From the NCBI GenBank assembly GCA_905178155.1, contig CAJINV010000005.1, forward strand, positions 104,254 through 168,253: a stretch of DNA of 64,000 nucleotides, given 5' to 3'. Within the stretch, counting starts at the first letter, position 1. Each line of letters begins with the position of its first letter. Shown in pieces: positions 21,701 to 32,900 of this stretch. The position numbers were made by a program, and so were the translations under genes. This DNA comes from Amoebophrya sp. A120. Lineage: Eukaryota; Sar; Dinophyceae; Syndiniales; Amoebophryaceae. The notes under the pieces were generated by a model. The model did no database searches. It was not told the DNA's origin and worked only from the letters and a program-made list of their open reading frames with translations.

Positions 21701-24700
21701 GGGTTTGCTGCCCCCTGTTTTGGTCGCCCGATGAGGAAGTTCGGACTAAACGTCGCCGTAAGGACAGTCAGGAGGACTTCGACGGGCGCGGCAAACAACG
21801 AGCCGATATGCGTTGCGGTGTTTCTTTCCCCTACGCTCACTAATTCCGGGTTCAGCACTGCTCGCAAAACCTCCACTTGGAGAAACATCTCCGACTCCGC
21901 GTGCAGAAAGGGTTCGATCCGATCCAAAAGCTCGACGAGCTTCACCAGGAGCACAACCAACTTCTTTGGCACAATGGCACCAGCATACTGACTCGCAAAG
22001 CGCTTGGAAAACTGCCAGAACAAGCTGTACTGCGTGTGCGGCTGCAGCAGCTTGCGGCGCTCGGCTCTCAACCTCGCAACTTCCTCCAGCGAGTCGGCGT
22101 ATGCTTTCTCGAGCATCTTCCATTCTGCGTCCGTGTACCAGCCTATGAACGCTTCCCCAGCTGCCGGACGACCAGCTTCACCCTCAGAAGCGCGAGATGC
22201 GCGACCGCCGGATCCGGCCTTTCCGAAAACAGACACGCGCACCTTCTCAGCTACTGAAGAGACTTGCTGCAAAATTCCGGAGTTCTGTGCAGGTGTCTCT
22301 TCCACGGGGACCTCTGTTACACCTACTACCACTCCCGTGCCGCTGTCAGTAGAGCTGCTACTACCGTGGTGTCCATCTTGGCTCACCGGCTCCTCGTGTA
22401 CATCTTCGTACGTGAGATCGCTTGTTGCTTTCTGCAGCGAGCTTTTCGATGCTCGTTTCCAACGCCCATGCATTTCAGAATACAGACGGCCCTGCTTCTG
22501 GTTTTCTTTCAGCAGGTGTTCCTCATTGATACGCAGCTGCTCCTTGATTCGATCGGCCTCTGCGACTTTGTACCGCGCGAACTGCACCAGCCACTCAGCT
22601 AGCAGGTTCCGCAGCATGAGCGGCTCGGAGCACGCCCCTGCGTCAAATATTCTTCGCACTGTTGCGGAGGCGCGGTTACGCTTTCCAAGTTCCGCATCGT
22701 CTTTAATGACAAGGTGTGACGGCTGCGAGAACGGCTCCGGCTGCGATAGGCCCACAACCACAAGTAGAGCGTCTGGCAAACAGCCGAAAAGAGCCCCGTC
22801 CACGATCAGCCGGCACAGCCGCGCATCAATCGGCAGCGCTATCATGAGGTGCGCGAGAATGGTCGGGTCTGCATCGTCGCCAATACCGGTCAAGGCCCCC
22901 ATTTGAGAAAGGGAATCCACGGAGTGCTCGAGCTCCTTCAAGTCAGGAGGCTCCGGAACCAGAAGCAAAATTTCGCGCGGTTGCAGTTTCTTCGGCCGCT
23001 CCCAGCGGCTAGCCGCCGGCTGGACGTTGCTGGAGACCACGCTTGTTCTGGTGGATTGGGAAATCGGCGTTTGCGCTGGGAACTCAAGCTCTTCTTGTGT
23101 CGCGCGGTCCGCCGAGCCCGATCCGCTAGCTCGCCTTCCGTTCGAGGAAGCAGGCGGTGGGCTCTGCAGTGAAGGAGTGGCAACATGATCGGAATGCGAA
23201 GACGAAATCCCGGTGGAGTTCGACCTCGACGCACGGCCGCGTACTCCATCCGAAATTGCAGACACTCGTCCCCGATGAACACGCCTCCATTCCGGTGGGA
23301 GTGGCAATGGGGGTAGGCGCTGCGACAAAAATTTCGCTTGCATGTACGTCTTCTCAAGGCTGGCCACCTGGATTTCGGGCGGATCAAAGGGGCGCCGAGA
23401 GTTGAAGAGCCCGCGGCTCATGAGGCGAACACACACTCCGGGGAACACGCGGCCCGCGCGGCCGGCTCGCTGCTCCATCGACGCCTGCGAAGCCCACACA
23501 TCTTCCAGGACCGCCGAGTGCTTGCTGCTGTTGTAGACCTGCTGCCGCTTCAGCCCCAGGTCGATCACTACGCGCACGTTCGGGATCGTCAGAGAGGATT
23601 CGGCGATGTTGGATGTTAGGATGACGTGCGCCGTGCCTGGCGGAGGTGGCAAGGAAACCGCACGCTCCTGGTCCTCCTGCGGTATCGTCGAGTGGAGTGG
23701 GAACACCTCGTAGGTAATGCCGGGGTCAAAGCCGTGCCGGTTGTACAGCGAATAGCTCGGGTCTTCATCGATGTACCACGCGAGATGCTCGCTGAGCTCC
23801 GTGATCTGCGCGATGCCGGGAAGAAAGATCAAAATGCTCTCACCGCCTTCAGCCAGATCGCGCACGAGATCTGTTATGCATTCCTTCCAGTGGCTCGGGG
23901 GTTCTGGCCTCCTCGTCGTGCTCGCACGACGGCGATTCGCTCCTGCTGTCGCGTCGCCGTCGTCTTCACCCTGTCCCTGAAGATGATGGGGGCCGCGAGA
24001 TAAGTTCTCCTCCGCTCGTAAAAACTTCTCCTGGAGCCAAACGCTACGTTGGCGCCCCTCAACCTCGATGCGCAATTCTGAGTACTTCCGATCAGAGTGC
24101 CGGCCGTCCGTCCAGTCGTCCAGGTACAGCACCTGCACGGGAAAGCGCTTTGCCCCCACGGCTATCGGCTGGACAGTAGGCGCCGGCACGCCGGGTCTCC
24201 GCTCCGAGGGGCCAGAGATCGAGTTCAGCTCCCCAAAGTATTGCGCAAACAAGTTGCCCTGCAACGTAGCGCTCATGACAATGAGCTTGAAATCTGCAAC
24301 AAGGGCGAACAGCCGGAGGATTAAGCTGGCGAAGTCCGCGTCGATGCTGCGCTCGTGAACCTCGTCGAGAATGATGTGCGTGAATTGCTTAAGCCGCGCC
24401 GGGTTTTGTACGCTGCTTTCGAGCAGGTGCCCCGTGGTGCACAACAATATCTCGGTCTTGTCGGAGTCCCGCGCAGAACCCCCAATGCGGTACCCCACAG
24501 ATCTACCGGGCCCTTCCTCCCCCAGCAGCACTGCGATACGTTGCGCTAACGTCTTACACGCCATTCTCCGTGGCTGCGTCATCAAAATGCGCGGTTTCCG
24601 GTGACAGCTAGCGTCCTGGAGGTGCATTTCGCGGACGAACACGGGCACTCGGGTGCTTTTCCCACAACCAGTTTCGCCGCGAATGAAGGTTACGCGCTGT

Positions 24701-26316
24701 AAGGCGATCGTCCTTTGAATGTTCTCCTTGTGTTCGTCGATCGGAAGCGCGACTGTCTGCAGATCCGGCGGCCTGGTGGCTGGCCCTGGTTGTGCTTCGC
24801 GGTGTCGCGGGTTCCAGTTCCGACTGTGCGTAGCCGAGTACACAGTTTGGTTGTGTTCTGTTGCCCACCTGGACTGGTTACTGGAAGCGCTAGTGCCATG
24901 CTTTCGGTACGAATCGGGAAAGAAATCCGCTAGCGAGGCCGGCTCCCGCATTTCAGGCGCGAACCTCCTCGCGGACTCCGATGACGCTGAGGATCTCCGC
25001 CAACTCCCGGAGCTGCAGCTGCTTGTTCCGCTACTTCGGCCCTCGGATTTACAGCCTTGCGATGTAGGTCCTCCTGACCACCGCTTCTGCTTGGAAAACG
25101 GTGGAAGTTTGCGGTTCCCGGAGCGCCGCACCGCGGTTCCGTCGCTTTTGACTTCGACATCGCGCGAACCTTCCATTGAAACATCAATGACTGCGGGGAG
25201 AACATCGTCTGCGATTTCCAATTTTTTGATGGCATTGCAGTTTCGCAATATTTCCAATGACAGCCAGCCCGCCGGATTTGTCTCTATCTCTTTCCGAAAG
25301 AAATCGTCCTTTCTTAGATTTTCATCGCTAAGGTAATACTCGATCTGACGCCGCAGCTGTGCCTGTTTCGCTTCGTCAAGGACGGGCGCAGCTGCTGCGG
25401 ACGAAGAAGTGCTTGATCTTGTTGGCACTGGAGGAGCACCCGAGCCAACCGGAGGTGGCGTCGTAGAAAGCGCTAAATGACCGCCCGTCGATTCGCATTC
25501 GTCAAAAACGCCCCGTAGCAAGCGCATTTCCGTTTCCTTGCATCGTTTCTTCTTCAGCTTGTGTACCCCTTTCGCACGCACCTCGGTGTCGAGTTTGCGC
25601 AGTGATGCAGCAATCTCGGGAAAACGCTCGGTGTCGAGTTTGTCGAGCGCTGAGGCATGTGGCCCTTCGTAGTCCTCGTCGTAATCTCTGTATCGCAACA
25701 CAAAAAGCCCCACGTCGGTCAGAATCTTTCGTACTTCATCCTTGTCTCCGTTTGACACAGCAACGTGAAGTGCTGGCTCTTCCCAGTGCAAGTCGAGACC
25801 CATCTTTGCACGCTCCATCGCGTTCCCCTCGCGCGTGACGATGCGGATATCCCTTTCTAGGGCCGGAAACTTCGCGAAAAAGTACGCGTACATGCGCCTA
25901 ATGCGCGTCCCGGCGCTGCGCCCGCCACCGAAAATATCAACGAGTTCGGGGTACTCGATGAAATGCGCCTCGGCGTTGCGGATCATCCACAAAAGGTCTT
26001 GCAGCCCGTAGCCCGACTTCACTTCTCCGGTGTTCCGGTCGAAATGTCCCCAGATCTTCTCCACGACGATACCATCAAGCTCCTGCCACCAGGACTTGTA
26101 CTCAAAATAGAACTGCCACGCCGCAAACTGGTGGTACTTGTAAGCGCCGTCGCGGTCCTTGCTGGACATGCGCTTGCACAGGCTGAGCAGCTCTTTGTTA
26201 CGGAGCTCCTCTTCGTCGGAGAACTTTGCATCCTCATCAAGCACGCTTCCGCTCAACGCAGACCCTGTGCTGGACGCGGCGCCATAAGTGGAGGAGGACG
26301 AGGAAGAGGAAGGCAT
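18787..26316 (-). CDS. La-motif / DEAH-type RNA helicase / RING-finger fusion
   Basis: Exons 26316-19726 and 19512-18787 join in phase 0 across a 213-bp GT-AG intron, giving about 2,438 residues. An N-terminal region of about 300 residues includes an ankyrin-like stretch (EEPALHVAVSNGDKDEVRK). A La-type winged-helix motif follows at about 319-372 (LRRQIEYYLSDENLRKDDFF). The helicase core has motif I GETGCGKST near 542, motif II DEVH near 655, motif III SAT, and motif VI QRAGRAGR near 950, followed by an HA2-like part. A long alanine/lysine-containing C-terminal region ends in a C3HC4 RING (CLIC at about 2383, CGHQCACEAC, CPLC). Known relatives of the core remodel RNA or RNP, La motifs bind RNA 3' ends, and RING domains of this type recruit E2 ubiquitin ligases. 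The combined role, RNA remodelling linked to ubiquitination, is inference. Confidence 0.82.
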
Positions 26317-26862
26317 CTTTGTGCTAGCATTCACAACTTCGATGCCCCCGTCCTTAGTATCGGCGCAGAAAATTGCACGAACATCTCACGACAAAGAAAA
26401 CGATAACGAAAAATGCTTTTAGTCATGTACACTAGCGATCGACGCGAAGCTAAATACTGATCTCGGAATAAAATGAATCCAAAATCAGTGGGGATCAGAA
26501 CTCGCACTTCGCCGCACTGGTCGTCTTGCAGCTGATCTTGTTGGAGAGGATTGCTTTTTTGGAAGAGTTTTTCCCATTGATTTCTTTATGTTTCCCAAAA
26601 ACCAGGTACATCGTTGATTGCTTCGCCTTCGCGATACTCACGTTGGTACTCCCTAAGAAGTCAGTCTGGGTCGCTAGAGAATATTTGAGAGAAGCAAAAG
26701 TAGTCCCTTCTCAAGCGCTGCACACGTCGAAACCACTCTACTTTCCTGGAAGTTCAATCAGAATACCTAAGTCGTATGCGTAGCCCAATAAATCAAAAAG
26801 CAAGCGTTCGTCACTACTGCACAGTTTCCTTTATCCTTTCTTGTTTGAAGCAAACGCAAAAA
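26317..26862. other. intergenic stretch
   Basis: About 550 bp between the helicase start and the CRY-DASH stop. No repeat, RNA gene or coding signal recognised. Confidence 0.5.
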
Positions 26863-29206
26863 TCATGGCTTCTGCCTCCACTTCGTTCTCTTCGACTTCA
26901 TTTCCGACTCGCCCTCTGGTTGTGCGGGTGGTCCACCCTCCCCGTAATTGTACTGTGCTCCCCCAGAGGACCCCCCGATGTTGCTGTCGTGGTAGTCCAT
27001 GCCGTGGAACCCGTTTGGCGTCCACCGGTCGTTTCTGTTCCCGGACCCGCGCTTGCCCTTCTTGCCCTTGCCCTTAGCTGAAGAACCGTTGTTGGCAGAA
27101 AAGTCCTCGTTTTTGTCGTAGAAGAAGGTTTTTTTCGCGTCCACGATAGGGTTCACGTAGTAGTCCGGAAGCAGCGGCTTAATCCGCGAGTCCACCACTT
27201 CCCAGGGGGTGTGCAGTAGCAGCTTGCGCGTCGCCGGGTCGGATTTCGCGACCTGAAATAGAAAAGTTCAAGTTGGCATGGGGACCGGCTATATTTCGTT
27301 CGCAAAAATCGCAACTGATGATGTACCCAACTGCGGCAACAACTCGTTGCAAAAATCGCAACCGACATTTGTCTGCACGCAACTACTTTCGGGACGAATC
27401 GAATAAAAGAAAACTTGCCTATAGCAAAAGTCAACAGCCATCTACTTGCATCACATCACAACAAGCTACCTCCAGTCCCTCCTTCAGTTCCCAGATCCAG
27501 TGTTCCATGAATTTCCCCTCTGCCTCGTACTGCTTGCTCTGTTTCACGACGTTAAACACGTTGTCCCGGGTCTGGAACCCCACGCCCGCGATCGTGATCC
27601 AGTTGCCGTAATTTGCCGCCACGTCGTGGTCCAACAGCGCGTGCTCGAAGTACTCCGCGCCCCACCGCCAGTCGATCTTCAGCGTGAACACCAGAAAGCT
27701 GGCCACGTTCTGCCGGCCCCGGTTGCTCATGAAACCGGTTTTGCGCAGTTCCCGCATCTGCGCGTCGACAAAGGGGAACCCGGTCTGCCCAAGAACCCAC
27801 TGGTTGAACTTCCGCACGTCGTTGTCCCACTTCCGCGTCCTGCCGGTCAGCCCGCCTTCGTAAAAGAAGTAGTTCTGGTGCTTCTGGATCGCGAAGTGGA
27901 GAAAATCCCGCCACAGCAGCTCGAACACCACCCAATAGGTCGATTCGTTTCTGGTGCCCGTCGTGTCCTCGTACAGCGCCAGCTCGTGGACGATGGTGCG
28001 GGGGGACACGCAGCCCGTCGCGCTGTACATGGAAAATTTCGTGGAGTAGTACTTCCCGAGGGAATCGTTCCGGGTCTTCTTGTATGTGGCCACCGCGTGC
28101 GTGTTCCAGAAATAGTCCTTTAGACGCTGCAGCGCGGCCCTCTCGCCACCAGTGTAGCTGGGTTTGGTTCCGGGCTGGAGGTCTTCGATCGTCGCCTCAG
28201 GGAGATGAGAGGCACGCCGGCTCTGCTCTTGATGTCCATCCGTAGTTTTCTCCATTGTTGCAACTCGCAGCAGCTCTGCCCAAATGGCATCTGCGGAACC
28301 TCCATTCACTGGAAACTGTCGGCCCTTCGAAGAAGATGAGTCTTTCTCGACGAGACCTTCATCCCCGAACAAACTTCGCAAGCTGACCACTTGCAACGGT
28401 GCTGGATCTCTGTTCCCGTTGCTGTTGTTGATGAGACAACGGGGTGCCACGTCGGCCATCACCGCTTTCTCTTCCGCTATTGCAAGCGACCGCGCGACAG
28501 CGGGACAATAGGTCCGACAAAACTCCCACGCGGGCACGGTGTTGGACTCGCGATCTTTTGTTAAACACTGCTCGACGACTTGGCGGAAACTGGTGTATTG
28601 GTCCTTTAACACCGGCTTCTTGCCGTCCGCGAAACTCCCGTCCAGGGGCCGAAAAGGGAAATTTTCTTCCGCAATGAGGGTGTCGTCCGTCACCAGGTGC
28701 ATCTTCGTGGCTTTGTGTCTTTTCGCAATCCGCTCCGCGCTCTTTTCCGCCTTCTCTTCGTAACTCCCGCGTTCCCGCGTGCAGACGATGTGTGCGAAAT
28801 GATCGCCAAATTTCTCCACAAAACTCGGCAGATCCAGCTCCGAGAGCCAGAGGAGTGGTTCTTCGGACTTGCTTGGCGCAGGGGGTGCGGCAGAAGGCGT
28901 AGCACATCTGCGCCGAAGTGTCTGCAGCGATTGTTCAATGTCATCGAAGCAGTCCTTGTAAAACTGTCGCCGCAAGGGCCCACAAGCTGGTAACTTTGTT
29001 TCGTTCCCGAACCGACTCCACTCCCGCTTTTTGTCCAGACACGCGACGAAGCACACCGGTAGCCCGAAGCTCCGCGCCTTCTCGATTCCGCGGCTGTCCG
29101 ACAGTCGCAGGTCGCTCTTGCGAAAGATGTACAGTACTGCGGACTGGGCCGCTCCGGCCGCTCGTGTGGGAGGTTGAAAACCGCTCATGGGGGAAGTTGG
29201 AGGCAT
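26863..29206 (-). CDS. cryptochrome DASH
   Basis: Exons 29206-27470 and 27252-26863 join in phase 0 across a 217-bp GT-AG intron, giving 708 residues. The N-terminal domain starts VLYIFRKSDLRLSDSRG. The FAD-binding domain carries RELRKTGFMSNRGRQNVASF, WRWGAEYFEHALLDHDVA and NYGNWITIAGVG, which are diagnostic of the DASH group. DASH proteins are blue-light flavoproteins with CPD photolyase activity, best known on single-stranded or looped DNA, and some have signalling roles. Exon 2 supplies the end of the fold (HTPWEVVDSRIKPLLPDYY) and a Gly/Lys-rich tail of about 80 residues (KGKGKKGKRGSGNRNDR), which may bind nucleic acid. An internal insertion of about 50 residues after residue 300 is serine- and glutamate-rich. 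Confidence 0.9.
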
Positions 29207-29915
29207 AGATGTTGAGTGAATCTATTCTTCAAAGTGGATTCACAAAAGAGTCCTCGTGTCACTACTTCTAAAAGAGTACGAATCTAGTTCTTGATCCTGC
29301 AGCTGTAACTACGTCTCCCCTCTCAGTCAAGAAGCGCAGCTGGAAGACAACTTTATCAAGTTTTGCGTTTGACAATCATTCCAATAGGTCGTGGTCGGTT
29401 CTAACAAGGGAAGTTGCTGATGTCGTGCGTCGTGTACTACTACAGAGCTAGAAAAGCGAGGGGTGTATCAAAGGGTAGCTTACTTAGAATGAAAAATGCG
29501 AGCGGGGTAACATCAAATCTGGGTAGTGGACCTGAAAAAAATGTAGTCATTGCTGGGTTGCAAATCTGACGACCCGGAAAAATACGCTGCAAAGATGCGG
29601 TTTGGCAAAGGACCCAAAAAGTGGCCTCAACGAAGAACATTGTCCGATCTAGCTCTACTGGTGGTTGACACCAAGACCGATTTTGCATTTGAACTACTGC
29701 ACCACGTAAATGCTTTTCGAACAGCACCTCTTGCTCTCTGTAGTGGCTCTGAATGCTGCTGCTCATGTTGCTTTCATCTTTCTTGCATTTGCAATCGCAC
29801 CGAGAACGAAGTCCTGCTGGTGCTTCAAACTTGTCCTCTATTCTCGTGTTCATACGTAACCGCCGTTCGTTGATGAACGAACTACCGGTACTGTTGTGTG
29901 TGTCACATTACAGAA
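29207..29915. other. intergenic stretch
   Basis: About 700 bp upstream of CRY-DASH and downstream of the membrane-protein gene. A minus frame at 29440-29853 has no recognisable domain. No RNA genes seen. Confidence 0.5.
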
Positions 29916-32900
29916 TCAGAACTCGTTTTCCTCGTCGCTCCTGGCCTCCCCTGTGCCCGACGGGGCCTCCTTCGAAGCAACTGACTCCGCATCCGCGTCG
30001 CGTTCCAGCGGTGCGTTCCTTTGCTGCTCTCCTTGACCTTCATCACTATCCACCCCTTCCTGTCCCGCTTCTGCAGCAGCACCCTCTCCCCCGGTCGCAG
30101 GTGTGCCGTCGTCGGCGCCGGTGTTGGCGGAACCTTCTCGATGAACATAGAAGTACCAATACCCACCCGAAACCGCCGCTCCGAGGAGCGCGAGCGAAAA
30201 CAAGATCCAGAGCCACGGAAGGGTTGAGGGCTCTTCTTCTTCCTTCTTCGAGGCGGGTTTTGCTTCGTGCAAGTCGCAGTCAGAACCCTCGCAGGACATA
30301 CCTGGATTGGGAGGAGATCATGATCAATACCGTTGGAATAGTAGTAATTTTAGCTGGTAATTTGCTGGATGTTACTGAAAATTGCAGACGCAGACGACCA
30401 CTCACAACAAAAAATCTGCCATAATTCAACAAACATCCTCCATACCTGCAATATGCAGCACGGCGTAGGACAAACTCCAGTCCTCGAACGCTATGTCGAG
30501 TAGGTGGCGATTTTTCGTGGAATCCTCGCCCACGTACTCGTAAGGCACCTGCTTCGCGTCGACCAGATTCGTGTTGGTCGAGTTGAAATGCACGACGCAC
30601 GAAATTTCCATGCGAAAAGAGTTCGCAACATGCTCAGCAGATTTTTGCACCTCGACGGCGGAGGAAGAGGCAGCAGGCGTGCCTTCCGTGGTTATCCCCT
30701 GTTCTGCGTCCACGGACGCACGTTTGGCATGAACATTGCCACTTGTGGTGACGTTACGTTCGGCGACGAGCAACGCTTGCTTCTTCCCAGTGGTACTTGT
30801 CTCGAGCAAAATGGGCTGCACGGGCAAAACGTCAGTCACATCCACTGCGTGAAGGGTCACGTTGCTGTCGTGCTCGAGTAAAATCGCATGCACACCCTCC
30901 TCCATCGCACGATAGAACTCTGTCGCTCCAACAATCTGCCAGTAGTCGGTTTGCCCCGGGATGCTCAGACTGAGGGACATTTTGAAGGGCCCGTAGCCGA
31001 GTTTGGAGGATTCCATCTCAGAAACTGCCCCTGGAGCCGACGATGAAGCTCCGTTGTTTGTTGCTGCGTGTTCAACACGATCATCCTGTGTGTGTTTGCT
31101 GTTTTTGTCACCGGAATGATTTTTGCCCGTGCCCCTCTGCGACCTCGTTGCAGTCGCGGCTGTTATCGCTGGCGGAGGAACGTACTTGAAACTTCCGTCG
31201 CTGTTCTCCTTCGCTAGTGGCACGTTGTTCTGGCAAAACTCCCGCTTCTCCGGATCCAGGATGAGGTCGAACACCGAGCGCGCGGTCGGCGGCAGGGCGA
31301 CGTACCGTGGTGTGACTTGCTGCAATCGGACAAAGCACGTCGATGCGGAGTCGTTGGTCAGAGACGGGGCCACGGGCGCGAAAAAGATTTCGCAATCAAC
31401 TATCGCGTTGGACAGTAGCGACGGAGTAGTTGAGGCGTTATTCTGAAGAACGGTGGTTTGGTTCACAACTCCAGAGGACGAATTCCCGCTGGTATTGGAA
31501 TTGTTTCCTGTAACATTCAACCCCTGTCCACTCGGCACAATGACTTGAAAGCCTCGACAGTCGTTGTTGGTTATGCAGAACTGGGCACAAACATCTAAGG
31601 CACTTGTTGTGTGCACCACCGCTGCACTAGAGGTGTTGGTGCCGGTGCAACTGTGGCTCCCATACGGCTTGAAGAAGGACGCAGGGGCAGTATTGGGCGT
31701 CGATTGCTGGCCAGTAGATGCTGGTTGTCCGCTGGGAGTTTTCGTTGCTGCGGTAGAACCGCTGGAAACGGAACTTGGTGACCCTGAAGAACCAGAGCCG
31801 CCTGCGCCACCGAAACTGCCCCCGCCGCCACCACTGCCCCAAGAACCAGCACCCGTTCCTGGCCAGAAGGAATACACTGGCCAACCGGTACCGGATCCCC
31901 CACCGGGAGAACCAGGATTGTTCCAGCTGCCACCACTTCCGGCCGCGATCGGCCCAATGATATTAGCATTGCCGCCACTGTTCCCGTCATCCGTCTTCAC
32001 GCTGGTGTGCACCTTGATACTGATCGGAAACCCGCCCGCGCCACCGCCCGCCGTCCAGGTCGTGGTTGTGTTTTGTGTGCTGTTGCCCCCGGTCGTACTG
32101 CTCCCGCCTGACGAAGTGCTTCCGGCCGCGACCGTCGGGACGAAAGGCAAGTACGGATCGCCGTTCCGCATGTGGTAGATGTAATGATAATCGGTGGACG
32201 GGCGGTGCGGTGAGTAGTAGTAACCGCCATGACTGTTTTTGCATGGCGCTGGGGGCCCAATAGAAGTACCGCTGTCTTGATAAAAATGGTACCCCGGCGG
32301 AGGTTTATTTCGAAACCCGGCCGCCCGCGGATCCGTGTTGGCCCACTGCGCTATTTCCCAGTCGCGGAGCGCCTGCGAGTTCCCGTCCGCGCGCAGGTGT
32401 TGGTCTGTGTAGGCGTCGCGGGCGTTCTGTTGCGCCCGCAAGTATGCGAAGTACTGATTTTGGTCTCGGACGTTCACGCCATACGGGTCTTGGTAGTTCG
32501 GTGAGCGAATCGGAAACGCACTGTGATCCCGCGGACCGAAATTCGCATGTGGTGGTGGTGCGGGAAGTGGCATGACGTCGGGGCAGACACCGGCACCATC
32601 GATGTACACTGGTCGGACATTCGCGCCGGGCGCGACGCAGCTGATGCAGTTGTCCGGGCGAGTAGGGTTGCGACTCCAGCCACACTGGCTGCAACTGCGG
32701 TGGCAAGCGCAGCCGAAGATCAAGCGCTCGAGGTCATCGAAGCATTGGCTGTACGGGTTGACGGAGTGTCCCGTAGCGGAAACAGCTTGCTGTTGATGCC
32801 TCGTCTCCTGCTGCTGCAAACTTTTACTGCGCGCCACAGACGAGGCATGACTTTGTGTAGCTCTTTGATGTCTTGTAGCCAGAGAGGAAACTTCGAGGAA

